From Pedosphaera sp. (GTDB lineage: Bacteria > Verrucomicrobiota > Verrucomicrobiae > Limisphaerales > Pedosphaeraceae): a stretch of 13,816 nt of DNA. Position numbers and translations under genes: made by a program. Position 1 is the first letter of the stretch; each line of letters opens with the position of its first letter. The notes under the pieces are model-generated. The model was not told the DNA's origin. It was given only the letters and a program-made list of their open reading frames with translations, and searched no databases. The DNA lies in contig JAQGPB010000153.1 of assembly GCA_028293265.1 (NCBI GenBank), positions 1 to 13,816 of the forward strand, given 5' to 3'. Positions 1-6,487 of this stretch are shown piece by piece.

Positions 1-1
1 T

Positions 2-967
2 GTTGACGGCAGTGATTTCTATTTGACCCTGAATGGCTTCATCGAACTTGACTACACCAATGTCGTGATGCAGAACCTTTCCAATTTCAGCGAAGTGCTC
101 TGCCACGAAATCGGCCACACGCTCGGCATGGCCCATTCCAGCGAGAACCCGAGCGAACCCAACTCCTATCTCCAGCAAGCCACCATGTATTACGCCATCC
201 ACGAAGGCAATCGCGGCGCAACCCTCGGCGCTTACGATCCCCCGGTCATCCGCCAGGCCCATCCAATTACCAATACGCCGCCTTATATGTACAATCGGAT
301 GATGGACATTACCACTTATCCAAATACCAACACCACCATCACCAATGTCAATGTGGTCCAACTGCGTGGTTATGATCTGCAAACGACCAATCTCACGCTG
401 GCCATCAGCGATGCCACGGCCAATCACGGCACCCTTTCCCTGCTGAATGGCAATGTTAAGTATGTTCCTAACGTGTTTGCCAATGGCCCAAGGTCTGATC
501 CTGCGGGCGGCGGCTTTTACGACCTGGCATATGCACGATGCGCGGACGGTACCAATGCTTCCGCATTTGTGCTCGTGCGCGTCTTGTCCTTAAATGCGGA
601 TAATTATTCCGAAGGCATCCCGGATGCGTGGCGCACCACCTATTTCGGCAATGCCAATCCCTCCATCGGTGCCAACCATCACGCCAACAATGATGCCGAC
701 GGCGATGGCTACAGCAACTTGCGGGAATATCTCCTCGGCTCCGACCCCACCGTCAAATCCTCCAACCTGCGCATCACCAACTTTTCCACCACCAACCTTC
801 AATGGCAGGCCAAACCCTATGAGGTTTATGAAATCTACGGCTCAACCAACCTCTCCAACTGGGTGCGCGTCATGAACCCCGTCATCCCCACGACTACGAA
901 CGGCACCGCCACCGCCTTCACCAACGGAGGTCCCAAACAATTCTTCCGCGTCGAAAAAGTGCCCTGA
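2..967 (+). CDS. Secreted metzincin-type zinc metalloprotease, 3' part (5' end outside window)
   Basis: The frame is open to the left edge, so the gene starts upstream; the TTG at 23 is only an in-frame codon. Numbering from that TTG, the zinc site HEIGHTLGMAH lies at residues 28-38 (bases 104-136). This is the HExxHxxGxxH metzincin signature, with a likely Met-turn in ATMYY (Met55). Spacing and sequence resemble matrixin-like M10 peptidases. A beta-rich segment of about 100 residues follows, then a calcium-loop-like DADGDGYSNLREYLLGSDP at about 224-242 (TSP3/EF-hand style). The last 65 residues form a beta domain ending FFRVEKVP, a type of ending I associate with secreted verrucomicrobial proteins. 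The role is presumably extracellular proteolysis; substrate unknown. The signal peptide would lie outside the window. The stop TGA is at 965-967. The peptidase family call is firm; the subfamily is less certain. Confidence 0.82.
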   Translation, partial: VDGSDFYLTLNGFIELDYTNVVMQNLSNFSEVLCHEIGHTLGMAHSSENPSEPNSYLQQATMYYAIHEGNRGATLGAYDPPVIRQAHPITNTPPYMYNRMMDITTYPNTNTTITNVNVVQLRGYDLQTTNLTLAISDATANHGTLSLLNGNVKYVPNVFANGPRSDPAGGGFYDLAYARCADGTNASAFVLVRVLSLNADNYSEGIPDAWRTTYFGNANPSIGANHHANNDADGDGYSNLREYLLGSDPTVKSSNLRITNFSTTNLQWQAKPYEVYEIYGSTNLSNWVRVMNPVIPTTTNGTATAFTNGGPKQFFRVEKVP

Positions 968-1054
968 AATAATTGGGTCATCAAACCTCCGCCAAGTCTT
1001 GGACTGCGGCAGTCCCCTGCCGCTTTCGCATGAACTTTGAGCAACGCAAGCAAC

Positions 1055-1816
1055 TCACCGCCCACGTTCCCGATTAAACGCCACCACCTCCTCATACTTC
1101 ACACCCGTCCCGCCAAAAATATCCAACGCCGACCCAATCGTCAGATCAACCTTGCCGTCACCCAATCGCGTCACCTCCTCCAAGTCGGCAAGTGAATTCG
1201 CCCCTCCCGCATAAGTAACTGGCAACAGCGACCAGCGGCCAAGGTTCGTCACCAATTCCTGGTCAATGCCCCGGCACAATCCCTCCACATCCACCGCATG
1301 CACCAGAAATTCAATGCAATAGTCCGCCAGTTTTTCCAGCGTCTTTTGACTGATCACCAGTTCCGTGAACGTCTGCCAGCGATCGGTCACGACATAATAT
1401 TCCTTCCCGCGACGCCGGCAGCTTAAATCCAAAACCAGCCGCTCCTTGCCGATGGCCTTCACCAACCCGTTCAACCGGTCCCAATCCACCTTGCCGCCTT
1501 GAAACACCCACGACGTCACAATCACATGCGACGCGCCATCATTCAAAAAACTCGCCGCATTGCCCATGTTGATGCCGCCGCCGATTTGCAATCCGCCCGG
1601 ATATGCCTTCAACGCCGCCCGTCCCGCCTCCTCATTTCCCGGCCCGAGCATGATGACATGCCCGCCTGTGAGCCCGTCGCGCCGATACAGTTCCGCGTAA
1701 TAAACACTCGACCGGTCGGAGACAAAATTCGTGCGCAGCTCGGCCCCCTCGCCCAGCGTGCCGCCGACGATTTGCTTCACTTTGCCTTCATGCAGGTCTA
1801 TGCAGGGACGAAACAT
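1055..1816 (-). CDS. hisA: Phosphoribosylformimino-AICAR ribotide isomerase, eukaryotic-type HisA
   Basis: This 253-residue TIM barrel carries out the Amadori isomerisation of ProFAR to PRFAR in histidine synthesis (cytoplasmic). The sequence follows the yeast HIS6/plant HISN3 branch rather than ordinary bacterial HisA: CIDLHEGKVKQIVGGTL at residues 5-21, NFVSD at 30-34, IMLGPGNEEA at 55-64, QIGGGIN at 77-83, VIVTSWVF at 98-105, LVLDLSCRR at 127-135, HAVDVEGLC at 173-181, TYAGGA at 201-206 and GKVDLTIGSALDIFGG at 221-236. The candidate catalytic aspartates are D7 and D130. Length matches the eukaryotic-type family (about 260). The ATG at 1814-1816 begins directly at the conserved strand 1, so the start is sound. 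No other his gene is nearby. The gene is divergent from thiG across a repeat-rich 194-base spacer. No strong ribosome binding site is visible. Confidence 0.93.
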   Translation of the reverse strand: MFRPCIDLHEGKVKQIVGGTLGEGAELRTNFVSDRSSVYYAELYRRDGLTGGHVIMLGPGNEEAGRAALKAYPGGLQIGGGINMGNAASFLNDGASHVIVTSWVFQGGKVDWDRLNGLVKAIGKERLVLDLSCRRRGKEYYVVTDRWQTFTELVISQKTLEKLADYCIEFLVHAVDVEGLCRGIDQELVTNLGRWSLLPVTYAGGANSLADLEEVTRLGDGKVDLTIGSALDIFGGTGVKYEEVVAFNRERGR

Positions 1817-1827
1817 TCCAAGGTGAG

Positions 1828-1848
1828 TTTAAGGTTTAAGGTTTAAGG
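1828..1848 (+). repeat. Heptamer tandem array (TTTAAGG x3)
   Basis: Three perfect copies of TTTAAGG lie just upstream of the hisA start, in the hisA-thiG divergent spacer. The reverse complement of this unit is the AACCTTA heptamer found again at 9405-9439. Confidence 0.85.
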
Positions 1849-1862
1849 TGCAAAGTTAAAAG

Positions 1863-1950
1863 CGTCGAAGCTAGAACGTTACATCGTTAGAACGGTGCAA
1901 CGATGCGACGATGCAACGTTCTAACGTTTTAACGATGCAACGCTGCAACT
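1863..1950 (+). repeat. Degenerate octamer array, consensus NTGCAACG
   Basis: About eleven 8-base units sit in unbroken register. From 1871 they are CTAGAACG, TTACATCG, TTAGAACG, GTGCAACG, ATGCGACG, ATGCAACG, TTCTAACG, TTTTAACG, ATGCAACG and CTGCAACT; an imperfect unit starts at 1863. The array also contains a perfect 10-base inverted repeat, CGTTAGAACG (1885-1894) against CGTTCTAACG (1917-1926), with a 22-base loop. It fills the hisA-thiG spacer. Function unknown. Confidence 0.85.
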
Positions 1951-2010
1951 CCCCACCCCACCAACCTCCCGTCTCGACAAACCGCCCTTTCCCGGTTAAA
2001 GCTCTTTCCA

Positions 2011-2799
2011 ATGCGATTGGTGAATCACCCTTTGATAATTGCCGGACGTGAATTTAATTCGCGCCTCATCCTGGGCACGGGAAAATTTTCCGCGCCCGAA
2101 GCGATGCGTGACGCCCTGGCCGCCAGCGGCACCGGCATGGTCACGGTTGCCTTGCGCCGTGCCGATTTGACCGGCAAGGGCGACCCGTTCGCAAACATCC
2201 TCGAATTCATTGATCCCAAAAAATATCTGCTGCTGCCCAACACCAGCGGCGCGATGAACGCCGCCGAAGCCGTGCGTCTCGCCCGCCTCGCCGCCGCCGC
2301 CGGGCTGCCCAAATGGGTGAAACTGGAAATTCATCCCGACCCGCGCTATCTCCTGCCCGATCCGGTGGAAACTTTGAAAGCCGCCGAAATTCTCGTCAAC
2401 GAAGGCTTCACCGTCCTGCCCTACATCAACGCCGATCCCGTGCTCGCCAAACGCCTGCAGGAAGTCGGCACCGCCACCGTCATGCCGTTAGGTTCGCCTA
2501 TCGGCTCGAATCGCGGCCTCCAAACCCGCGATCAGCTCCGCATCATCATCGAGCAAGCTACCGTCCCCGTGGTGATTGACGCCGGCATCGGCGCGCCGAG
2601 CCATGCCGCCGAAGCCATGGAAATGGGCGCCGACGCCGTGCTCGTCAACACCGCCATCGCTGTCGCCAACGACCCCAACCGCATGGCCGTCGCCTTCAAA
2701 TACGCCGTCGAAGCCGGACGCGCCGCCTACGAAATCGGCCTAGCCGCCCAGCAGGAAACCGCCAGCGCGACCAGCCCTTTGACCGCATTTCTTGGCTAA
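2011..2799 (+). CDS. thiG: Thiazole synthase ThiG
   Basis: ThiG is a TIM-barrel enzyme that condenses deoxyxylulose 5-phosphate, dehydroglycine and the ThiS thiocarboxylate into the thiazole phosphate of thiamine (cytoplasm). At 262 residues the length is standard. Family signatures are LILGTGKF at 19-26, [16 protein letters not shown] at 74-89, [10 protein letters not shown] at 102-111 with the likely Schiff-base lysine K104, [13 protein letters not shown] at 157-169, and the phosphate-binding [17 protein letters not shown] at 188-204 and VLVNTAIA at 210-217. The ATG at 2011 gives the usual short N-terminus. There is no clear ribosome binding site. The stop is 3 bases before the hldA start, so the two are probably cotranscribed. 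No thiS, thiF or thiH is adjacent and no convincing TPP riboswitch is visible upstream. Confidence 0.95.
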   Translation: MRLVNHPLIIAGREFNSRLILGTGKFSAPEAMRDALAASGTGMVTVALRRADLTGKGDPFANILEFIDPKKYLLLPNTSGAMNAAEAVRLARLAAAAGLPKWVKLEIHPDPRYLLPDPVETLKAAEILVNEGFTVLPYINADPVLAKRLQEVGTATVMPLGSPIGSNRGLQTRDQLRIIIEQATVPVVIDAGIGAPSHAAEAMEMGADAVLVNTAIAVANDPNRMAVAFKYAVEAGRAAYEIGLAAQQETASATSPLTAFLG

Positions 2800-2802
2800 A
2801 CC

Positions 2803-3816
2803 ATGAAACAAAAACTTTTATCGCCATCACGCGTTAAATCCATTCTGACCGCCGCGTCGAAAACCCGCGCCCTCGTCATCGGCGACGTCATGCTCGATCA
2901 TTTCATCTGGGGCCAGGTCGGGCGCATCTCTCCCGAAGCGCCCGTGCCAGTGGTGGATTTTGAGCGCGAAAATTTCATTCCCGGCGGCGCAGCCAACGTC
3001 GCCCGCAATCTGACCGCGTTGCGCATGCCGACGGAACTTTTCGGCGTCGTTGGCCGCGACCTCTCAGCGTCAAATTTGAAGCGCCTGCTGACCGAGCAGG
3101 AAATCGGCTGCGATGGCCTGCTCCTACATCCCCGCCGTTCCACCAGCGTGAAGACCCGCATCGTGGCGCTCCAGCAACAAGTCGTCCGTCTGGATCGCGA
3201 AACCCGCGCGCCGCTTGATGCCAAATCCACCCGCCGGTTGCTCGATGCCTTCCAGTCTAAATTGACTGGCGCGGCGGCGGTCATCATCGGCGATTACGGC
3301 AAAGGCGTCGTTTCCCAACCCTTGATGGAAGAGATCAAGCAGCTTTGCCGCCGCCGCGGAGTCTGGCTCAGCCTTGACCCCAAGCCCGTGCATCAGCTCA
3401 ACCTCACCGGCCTCTCCCTCATCACGCCGAACCGCAAGGAAGCCTTTGAACTCGCCGGCATTCCAGACGAAACCCGCGACGCCAACCCGCTCGCCGATCC
3501 GAACCTCATGCGCGTCGTCGAAAAACTTTTTCAAGAACTTCGCCCCGTATTGCTGCTCATCACGCTGGGCGAATTGGGAATGCTGTTGTGCCGCTCGGGC
3601 CAGAAACCATTCCACATCCCCACGCAAGCCAAGGAAGTCTTCGACGTTTCCGGCGCGGGCGACACGGTCATCGCTTCCTTCACGCTCGCGATTGCGGCCG
3701 GCGCTTCGCCGGTAGAAGCCGCCATACTTTCCAATCACGCCGCCGGCATTGTCGTCGGCAAAATCGGCACCGCCATCGCCACCCCCGCCGAGTTGCTCGC
3801 GAGTTTTAAAGGCTGA
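2803..3816 (+). CDS. hldA: D-glycero-beta-D-manno-heptose-7-phosphate kinase (PfkB family, kinase-only)
   Basis: This 337-residue PfkB sugar kinase matches the N-terminal half of bifunctional HldE/RfaE. It phosphorylates C1 of heptose 7-phosphate in the ADP-heptose pathway for LPS core. Visible motifs are VIGDVMLDHFIWGQVGRISPEAP around 25-47, IPGGAANVARNL at 59-70, TRIVALQQQVVRLD at 118-131, IIGDYGKGV at 161-169, SLDPKP at 190-195, TPNRKEAFELAG at 208-219 and the catalytic DVSGAGDT at 281-288 with base D287. The C-terminal nucleotidyltransferase domain of HldE is absent, and the protein stops at the end of the kinase fold. A separate adenylyltransferase (HldC type) is therefore expected elsewhere. 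It starts 3 bases after the thiG stop. The family call is firm; the exact anomer specificity is inferred from HldE similarity. Confidence 0.9.
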   Translation: MKQKLLSPSRVKSILTAASKTRALVIGDVMLDHFIWGQVGRISPEAPVPVVDFERENFIPGGAANVARNLTALRMPTELFGVVGRDLSASNLKRLLTEQEIGCDGLLLHPRRSTSVKTRIVALQQQVVRLDRETRAPLDAKSTRRLLDAFQSKLTGAAAVIIGDYGKGVVSQPLMEEIKQLCRRRGVWLSLDPKPVHQLNLTGLSLITPNRKEAFELAGIPDETRDANPLADPNLMRVVEKLFQELRPVLLLITLGELGMLLCRSGQKPFHIPTQAKEVFDVSGAGDTVIASFTLAIAAGASPVEAAILSNHAAGIVVGKIGTAIATPAELLASFKG

Positions 3817-3967
3817 TGAGTTAACTTTTTGCCACAAGCGGAAATTGCAACCATGACGCCCAAATTCAAGAAAAGCGACCGCCGGTTCTCCCTCCCTTCG
3901 TGGGAGAGAATTCCCCCAAACGAAATATTGCGCGTTGCCCCCCTGAACTACCCGCGACTCCGCCAGG

Positions 3968-4012
3968 TTGTGGAGTGCGGTGGCAAGCGCAGCGCGACAC
4001 CGCTTTCGGAAG
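3968..4012 (+). repeat. Dispersed GC-rich hairpin element
   Basis: The stem is GCGGTG (3977-3982) with CACCGC (3998-4003) around a 15-base loop. I recognise this type as an element that recurs in verrucomicrobial genomes and that produces spurious 'GGKRSATPLS' peptides; that recognition is from memory. Only one copy is seen here. Confidence 0.55.
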
Positions 4013-4060
4013 CCGAACATAGTAAAAATTCTACCAGAGCAAACAAAGAAAGAAGGATTT

Positions 4061-4096
4061 CTCCGTGCCCCTCCGTTACCTCTGTTTCCTCCTGTG
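4061..4096 (+). repeat. Nonamer array (CCTCNGTTN-like)
   Basis: Four 9-base units lie in register: CTCCGTGCC, CCTCCGTTA, CCTCTGTTT and CCTCCTGTG. The architecture resembles the nonamer array at 9293-9337. Confidence 0.7.
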
Positions 4097-4170
4097 CAAA
4101 ATTCCGGTTTAGGGTGAGAATTGCCCGAACGCATGAGTCGCGCCTTGAACCCCTGAACCGTCCGCACGCC

Positions 4171-4222
4171 CTCTTCTCCCTCGCCCCGCGAGGCACGAGC
4201 GGGGAGAGGGCCGGGGAGAGGG
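4171..4222 (+). repeat. GGGGAGAGGG-type hairpin repeat, copy 1
   Basis: An inverted repeat pairs CCCTCGCCCCGC with GCGGGGAGAGGG around the loop GAGGCACGA, and continues as CCGGGGAGAGG. A second copy lies at 7185-7233, sharing the right arm GGGGAGAGGGCCGGGGAGAGG almost exactly. The strong stem lacks a T tract. Confidence 0.85.
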
Positions 4223-4346
4223 GCTGCTCCTTAACGACGTGCAATGATCGTGATTTCGCTTGTTTGAAAATGTCGCCACGACTGGGGTTCTTGGGGAGGG
4301 CGGACGTAACAACTTATTTTAGCGCAACCTATTTGGCCGGAATTCA

Positions 4347-5117
4347 ATGAACCCGCCACATATGACTCCCACTAAAATCACCGCCGAGGCCATCAAGGCC
4401 ATGAAAGGAAAAAAAATCGCCGCCCTGACCGCCTACGATTTTCCCATGACCCGCCTGCTCGACGAAGTCGGTGTGCCGCTGATTCTCGTCGGTGATTCCG
4501 TCGGCATGGTCGTTCTCGGTTACCCCGACACCACCTCCGTGACGATGGCCGAGATGGAACATCACGTCCGCGCGGCGGCGCGGGCCAAGCCCCACGCGTT
4601 GCTCACCGCGGACCTGCCCTATCAAAGCTACCAAACCGTCGCGAGCGCGCTCGAAAACGCGCGCCGCCTCGTCCAAGCCGGGGCGGAAGCCGTGAAAGCC
4701 GAAGGCGGCCGCGACATCGCCGGCCAAGTCCGCGCGATTGTGAACGCAGGCATCCCGTTCATGGGCCACCTCGGGATGCTGCCACAGCATGTGCTTGAAG
4801 AAGGCGGCTATCACGTCAAAGGCAAGATTGATCTCGAACGCGCCGCATTGCTGGCAGATGCGCAGGCGCTGGTCGAAGCTGGCGCCTTCGCCATCGTGCT
4901 CGAACTCGTCAGCCCGCCCGTCGCCGCCGAGTTGACCCAAAAAATTTCCATCCCCACCATCGGCATCGGCTCCGGCCAGGACTGCGACGGCCAAATCCTC
5001 GTCACGCCCGATCTGCTTGGCACCTTCCCCTGGTTCACCCCCAAATTCGTGAAACCAAAACTAAACGCCGCCGAACAAATGCGTTCAGTCATCGTGCAAT
5101 GGAAAAACTCCCTCTGA
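4347..5117 (+). CDS. panB: 3-methyl-2-oxobutanoate hydroxymethyltransferase PanB
   Basis: PanB transfers a hydroxymethyl group from methylene-tetrahydrofolate to alpha-ketoisovalerate, giving ketopantoate, the first committed step to pantothenate and CoA (cytoplasm). The protein has 256 residues against about 264 in E. coli. Motifs are ALTAYDFPMTRLLD at 26-39, LVGDSVGMVVLGY at 47-59, ADLPYQSY at 88-95, AVKAEGG at 115-121, PFMGHLGMLPQ at 137-147, LELVSP at 185-190 and IGIGSGQDCDGQILV at 205-219. Expected metal ligands D50 and D89, substrate lysine K117 and catalytic E186 are all present. The start is ATG 4347, with ATG 4362 as a reasonable alternative because residues 1-5 are not conserved. 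It stands alone, without panC or panD, between two repeat-rich gaps. Confidence 0.95.
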   Translation: MNPPHMTPTKITAEAIKAMKGKKIAALTAYDFPMTRLLDEVGVPLILVGDSVGMVVLGYPDTTSVTMAEMEHHVRAAARAKPHALLTADLPYQSYQTVASALENARRLVQAGAEAVKAEGGRDIAGQVRAIVNAGIPFMGHLGMLPQHVLEEGGYHVKGKIDLERAALLADAQALVEAGAFAIVLELVSPPVAAELTQKISIPTIGIGSGQDCDGQILVTPDLLGTFPWFTPKFVKPKLNAAEQMRSVIVQWKNSL

Positions 5118-5248
5118 ACGCGGCCCAAGGGAGATGTTTTTCCACCTTGAACTGGGATTGCAACCATGCCCCGCAAATTAACCAATCACGGACGCCACGC
5201 TCCCCTTTCCGTGAATCTCCCTTTTGTGTCCCCCTCGGCTCGGCTCTG

Positions 5249-5409
5249 AAAACCCCAACGGGGTTTCGTCACTCAGCCCATTGCCCGTGCGGAAGCACTT
5301 GGCCCGATTCACAGAGGGCCTACCCTGGGTGCAAAGTTAAATTTACCCCTCACTTTCGAGCGCAGCGAGGCGAGCCCCGCGAGCATCTCCGGTTCAATCG
5401 CCCCTGCGC
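5249..5409 (+). repeat. Composite hairpin repeat, copy 1 (left of moaC)
   Basis: The copy begins with a hairpin AAACCCC-AAC-GGGGTTT (5250-5266), followed by an AGCCCA...TACCCTGGGT segment, then CTTTCGAGCGCAGCGAGGCG and GAGCATC, ending near TCGCCCCTGCGC. The order of blocks matches copy 2 at 5965-6106, but the left arm of the CCCAGGGT stem is degraded and the middle is about 17 bases longer. The first hairpin could act as a weak bidirectional terminator. Confidence 0.85.
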
Positions 5410-5458
5410 ACGCATAGCCCGGAGCATTCTCATCTCATGGAGGCGTACCTCACCCATG

Positions 5459-5482
5459 ACTCCAACGCTCCAACACTCCAAT
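5459..5482 (+). repeat. Octamer array (ACTCCAAC x3)
   Basis: Three 8-base units in register, ACTCCAAC, GCTCCAAC and ACTCCAAT, end 5 bases before the moaC ATG. They support choosing 5488 rather than the in-frame ATG at 5437 as the start. Confidence 0.75.
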
Positions 5483-5487
5483 TCCCC

Positions 5488-5946
5488 ATGAAAACCCTCA
5501 CCCACATCAACCCGCGCGGCGAAGCCAGCATGGTGGACGTCTCAGCCAAGCCAGTCCTGCTCCGCGAAGCGATTGCCTCGGGCGAAATCCGCCTGCAAAA
5601 AGCCACGCTCAAGCGCATTCACTCCCAAACCGTCACCAAGGGCAACGTCCTCGCCGCCGCGCGCCTCGCCGGCATCATGGCCGCAAAAAAAACCGGCGAA
5701 CTCATCCCCCTCTGCCATCCCTTGCCCCTCACCCATTGCGAGGTCAATTTCGATTTCCCAAAATCTGCGGACCGCATCACCATCACCGCCTCCGCCAAAA
5801 TCGCCGCCCAAACCGGCATCGAAATGGAAGCCCTCACCGCAGTGACCGTAGCCGCTTTGACTATCTACGACATGTGCAAAGCCGTGGACAAAAAAATGCG
5901 CATCACCAACGTGCGCCTGCTCTCCAAGACCAAGCGCGGAATTTAA
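5488..5946 (+). CDS. moaC: Cyclic pyranopterin monophosphate synthase MoaC
   Basis: MoaC converts the MoaA product 3',8-cyclo-7,8-dihydro-GTP into cPMP in molybdenum cofactor synthesis (cytoplasm, hexamer). From the ATG at 5488 it has 152 residues and numbering coincides with E. coli MoaC: LCHPLPLTH at 75-83 with H77, GIEMEALTAVTVAALTIYDM at 110-129 and CKAVDK at 130-135, with the catalytic D128 and K131. The N-terminal HINPRGEASMVDVS at 6-19 is also typical. An in-frame ATG at 5437 would add 17 residues encoded by an octamer repeat and is rejected. The gene is an island between two copies of a composite repeat. mogA lies 1.5 kb downstream but is separated by a minus-strand pair. Confidence 0.95.
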   Translation: MKTLTHINPRGEASMVDVSAKPVLLREAIASGEIRLQKATLKRIHSQTVTKGNVLAAARLAGIMAAKKTGELIPLCHPLPLTHCEVNFDFPKSADRITITASAKIAAQTGIEMEALTAVTVAALTIYDMCKAVDKKMRITNVRLLSKTKRGI

Positions 5947-5964
5947 GTCCTATCATCCCTTCTT

Positions 5965-6106
5965 AAAACCCCAACGGGGTTTCGTCATTTAGCCCAGGGT
6001 TGCCCGATTCCGAGAGGGCTACCCTGGGTCAAATATAAAAATAGAAAAAACACTTTCGCGCGCAGCGCGGCGAGCCAGGCGAGCATCACCCCCTTCGCCC
6101 CTGCGC
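5965..6106 (+). repeat. Composite hairpin repeat, copy 2 (right of moaC)
   Basis: Block order is the same as copy 1. The hairpin AAACCCC-AAC-GGGGTTT (5966-5982) is followed by a perfect 8-base stem CCCAGGGT (5993-6000) with ACCCTGGG (6021-6028), then CTTTCGCGCGCAGCGCGGCG, GAGCATC and TCGCCCCTGCGC. It lies between the convergent moaC and the ABM-fold gene, where the first hairpin could serve as a shared terminator (inference; the T run is only 3). Confidence 0.85.
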
Positions 6107-6118
6107 CAGCAAATACCT

Positions 6119-6481
6119 TCAACGCCGAAAACCATGCTCCAGCACAAAATACTGCGGCTTCAAATCCGCCAATGGCCCACGCAGCTTGGCCAGCTCCGTT
6201 TCCACCCCATGAATTTCCACCCGCGTCAGTTCAGAAATCTTCTGCGCCTCTTCAATGTTCGGGCCCGCATTCTTCAAATGCGCCAGTAACGCCTCTGCAT
6301 CCACATATCCCTCGCGGCAAAAGGCCAAATCACCATCAAAAGCGTAGCCGTAATAAAGACAGCCCGGCTCCGTCTTGGTCAGCTCTACGAACCGTTCGCA
6401 CAGTTTCTTGAAAGCCGGGAGCTTGTCGGGTTGAACTTTGAAATACGGGCCGATCGTGACGCATTTATCTTGAGTTGGCAT
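6119..6481 (-). CDS. Antibiotic biosynthesis monooxygenase (ABM)-fold protein
   Basis: A 120-residue protein whose first two thirds resemble the dimeric ferredoxin-like ABM family (small cofactor-free quinol or heme-type monooxygenases). The segment TIGPYFKVQPDKL is followed by an amphipathic helix ending FVELTKTEPGCLYYGY, then a strand with FCREGYVDAEALLAHLKN and a second helix with a HGVETELAKLRG stretch. The family contains enzymes and non-enzymes, and no catalytic set can be assigned, so the substrate is unknown. It begins 6 bases after the stop of the macrodomain gene (6488-7114), so the two very probably form one transcript. There is no clear ribosome binding site, which is consistent with translational coupling. 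Confidence 0.75.
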   Translation of the reverse strand: MPTQDKCVTIGPYFKVQPDKLPAFKKLCERFVELTKTEPGCLYYGYAFDGDLAFCREGYVDAEALLAHLKNAGPNIEEAQKISELTRVEIHGVETELAKLRGPLADLKPQYFVLEHGFRR

Positions 6482-6487
6482 AATTTG

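Larger units (their letters stand above)
3817..4346. other. 530-base gap filled with dispersed repeats, no credible gene
   Basis: A plus-strand frame is open through most of this gap, but its translation is mainly repeat-derived (for example CGGKRSATPLSEA from the hairpin element at 3968-4012), so I do not call it a gene. In order the gap holds a short hairpin CTCCC-TTCGT-GGGAG (3892-3906, no T tract), the GGTGGCAAGCGCAGCGCGAC-type element, a nonamer array (4061-4096) and a GGGGAGAGGG-type hairpin repeat (4171-4222). No promoter for panB was recognised. Confidence 0.6.
5118..5487. other. 370-base gap between panB and moaC, repeat-bearing, no gene
   Basis: The gap contains composite repeat copy 1 (5249-5409) and an octamer array (5459-5482) that abuts the moaC start. 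Open frames crossing it translate mostly repeat sequence. I see no RNA gene or convincing promoter. Confidence 0.6.

Noticed and set aside
1951..2010. TPP riboswitch upstream of thiG
   Set aside because: The 60 bases directly upstream lack the conserved THI-box core, and the rest of the spacer is repeat array.
4061..4096. CRISPR-like array in the repeat-rich gaps
   Set aside because: Units are 7-9 bases, contiguous and degenerate, with no spacers; no cas genes in the window.
3124..4167. 347-codon minus-strand frame opposite hldA
   Set aside because: It is antisense to a clear PfkB kinase and has composition typical of a GC-rich shadow frame.
3829..4350. 173-codon plus-strand frame between hldA and panB
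   Set aside because: Its translation is largely made of dispersed repeats and low-complexity text; no domain or start signal supports it.
4344..4994. 216-codon minus-strand frame opposite panB
   Set aside because: Antisense shadow of PanB; Gly/Asp/His-rich with no family features.
5437..5487. Longer moaC start at ATG 5437
   Set aside because: The extra 17 residues come from an octamer repeat and are not part of the MoaC fold; numbering from 5488 matches E. coli MoaC.
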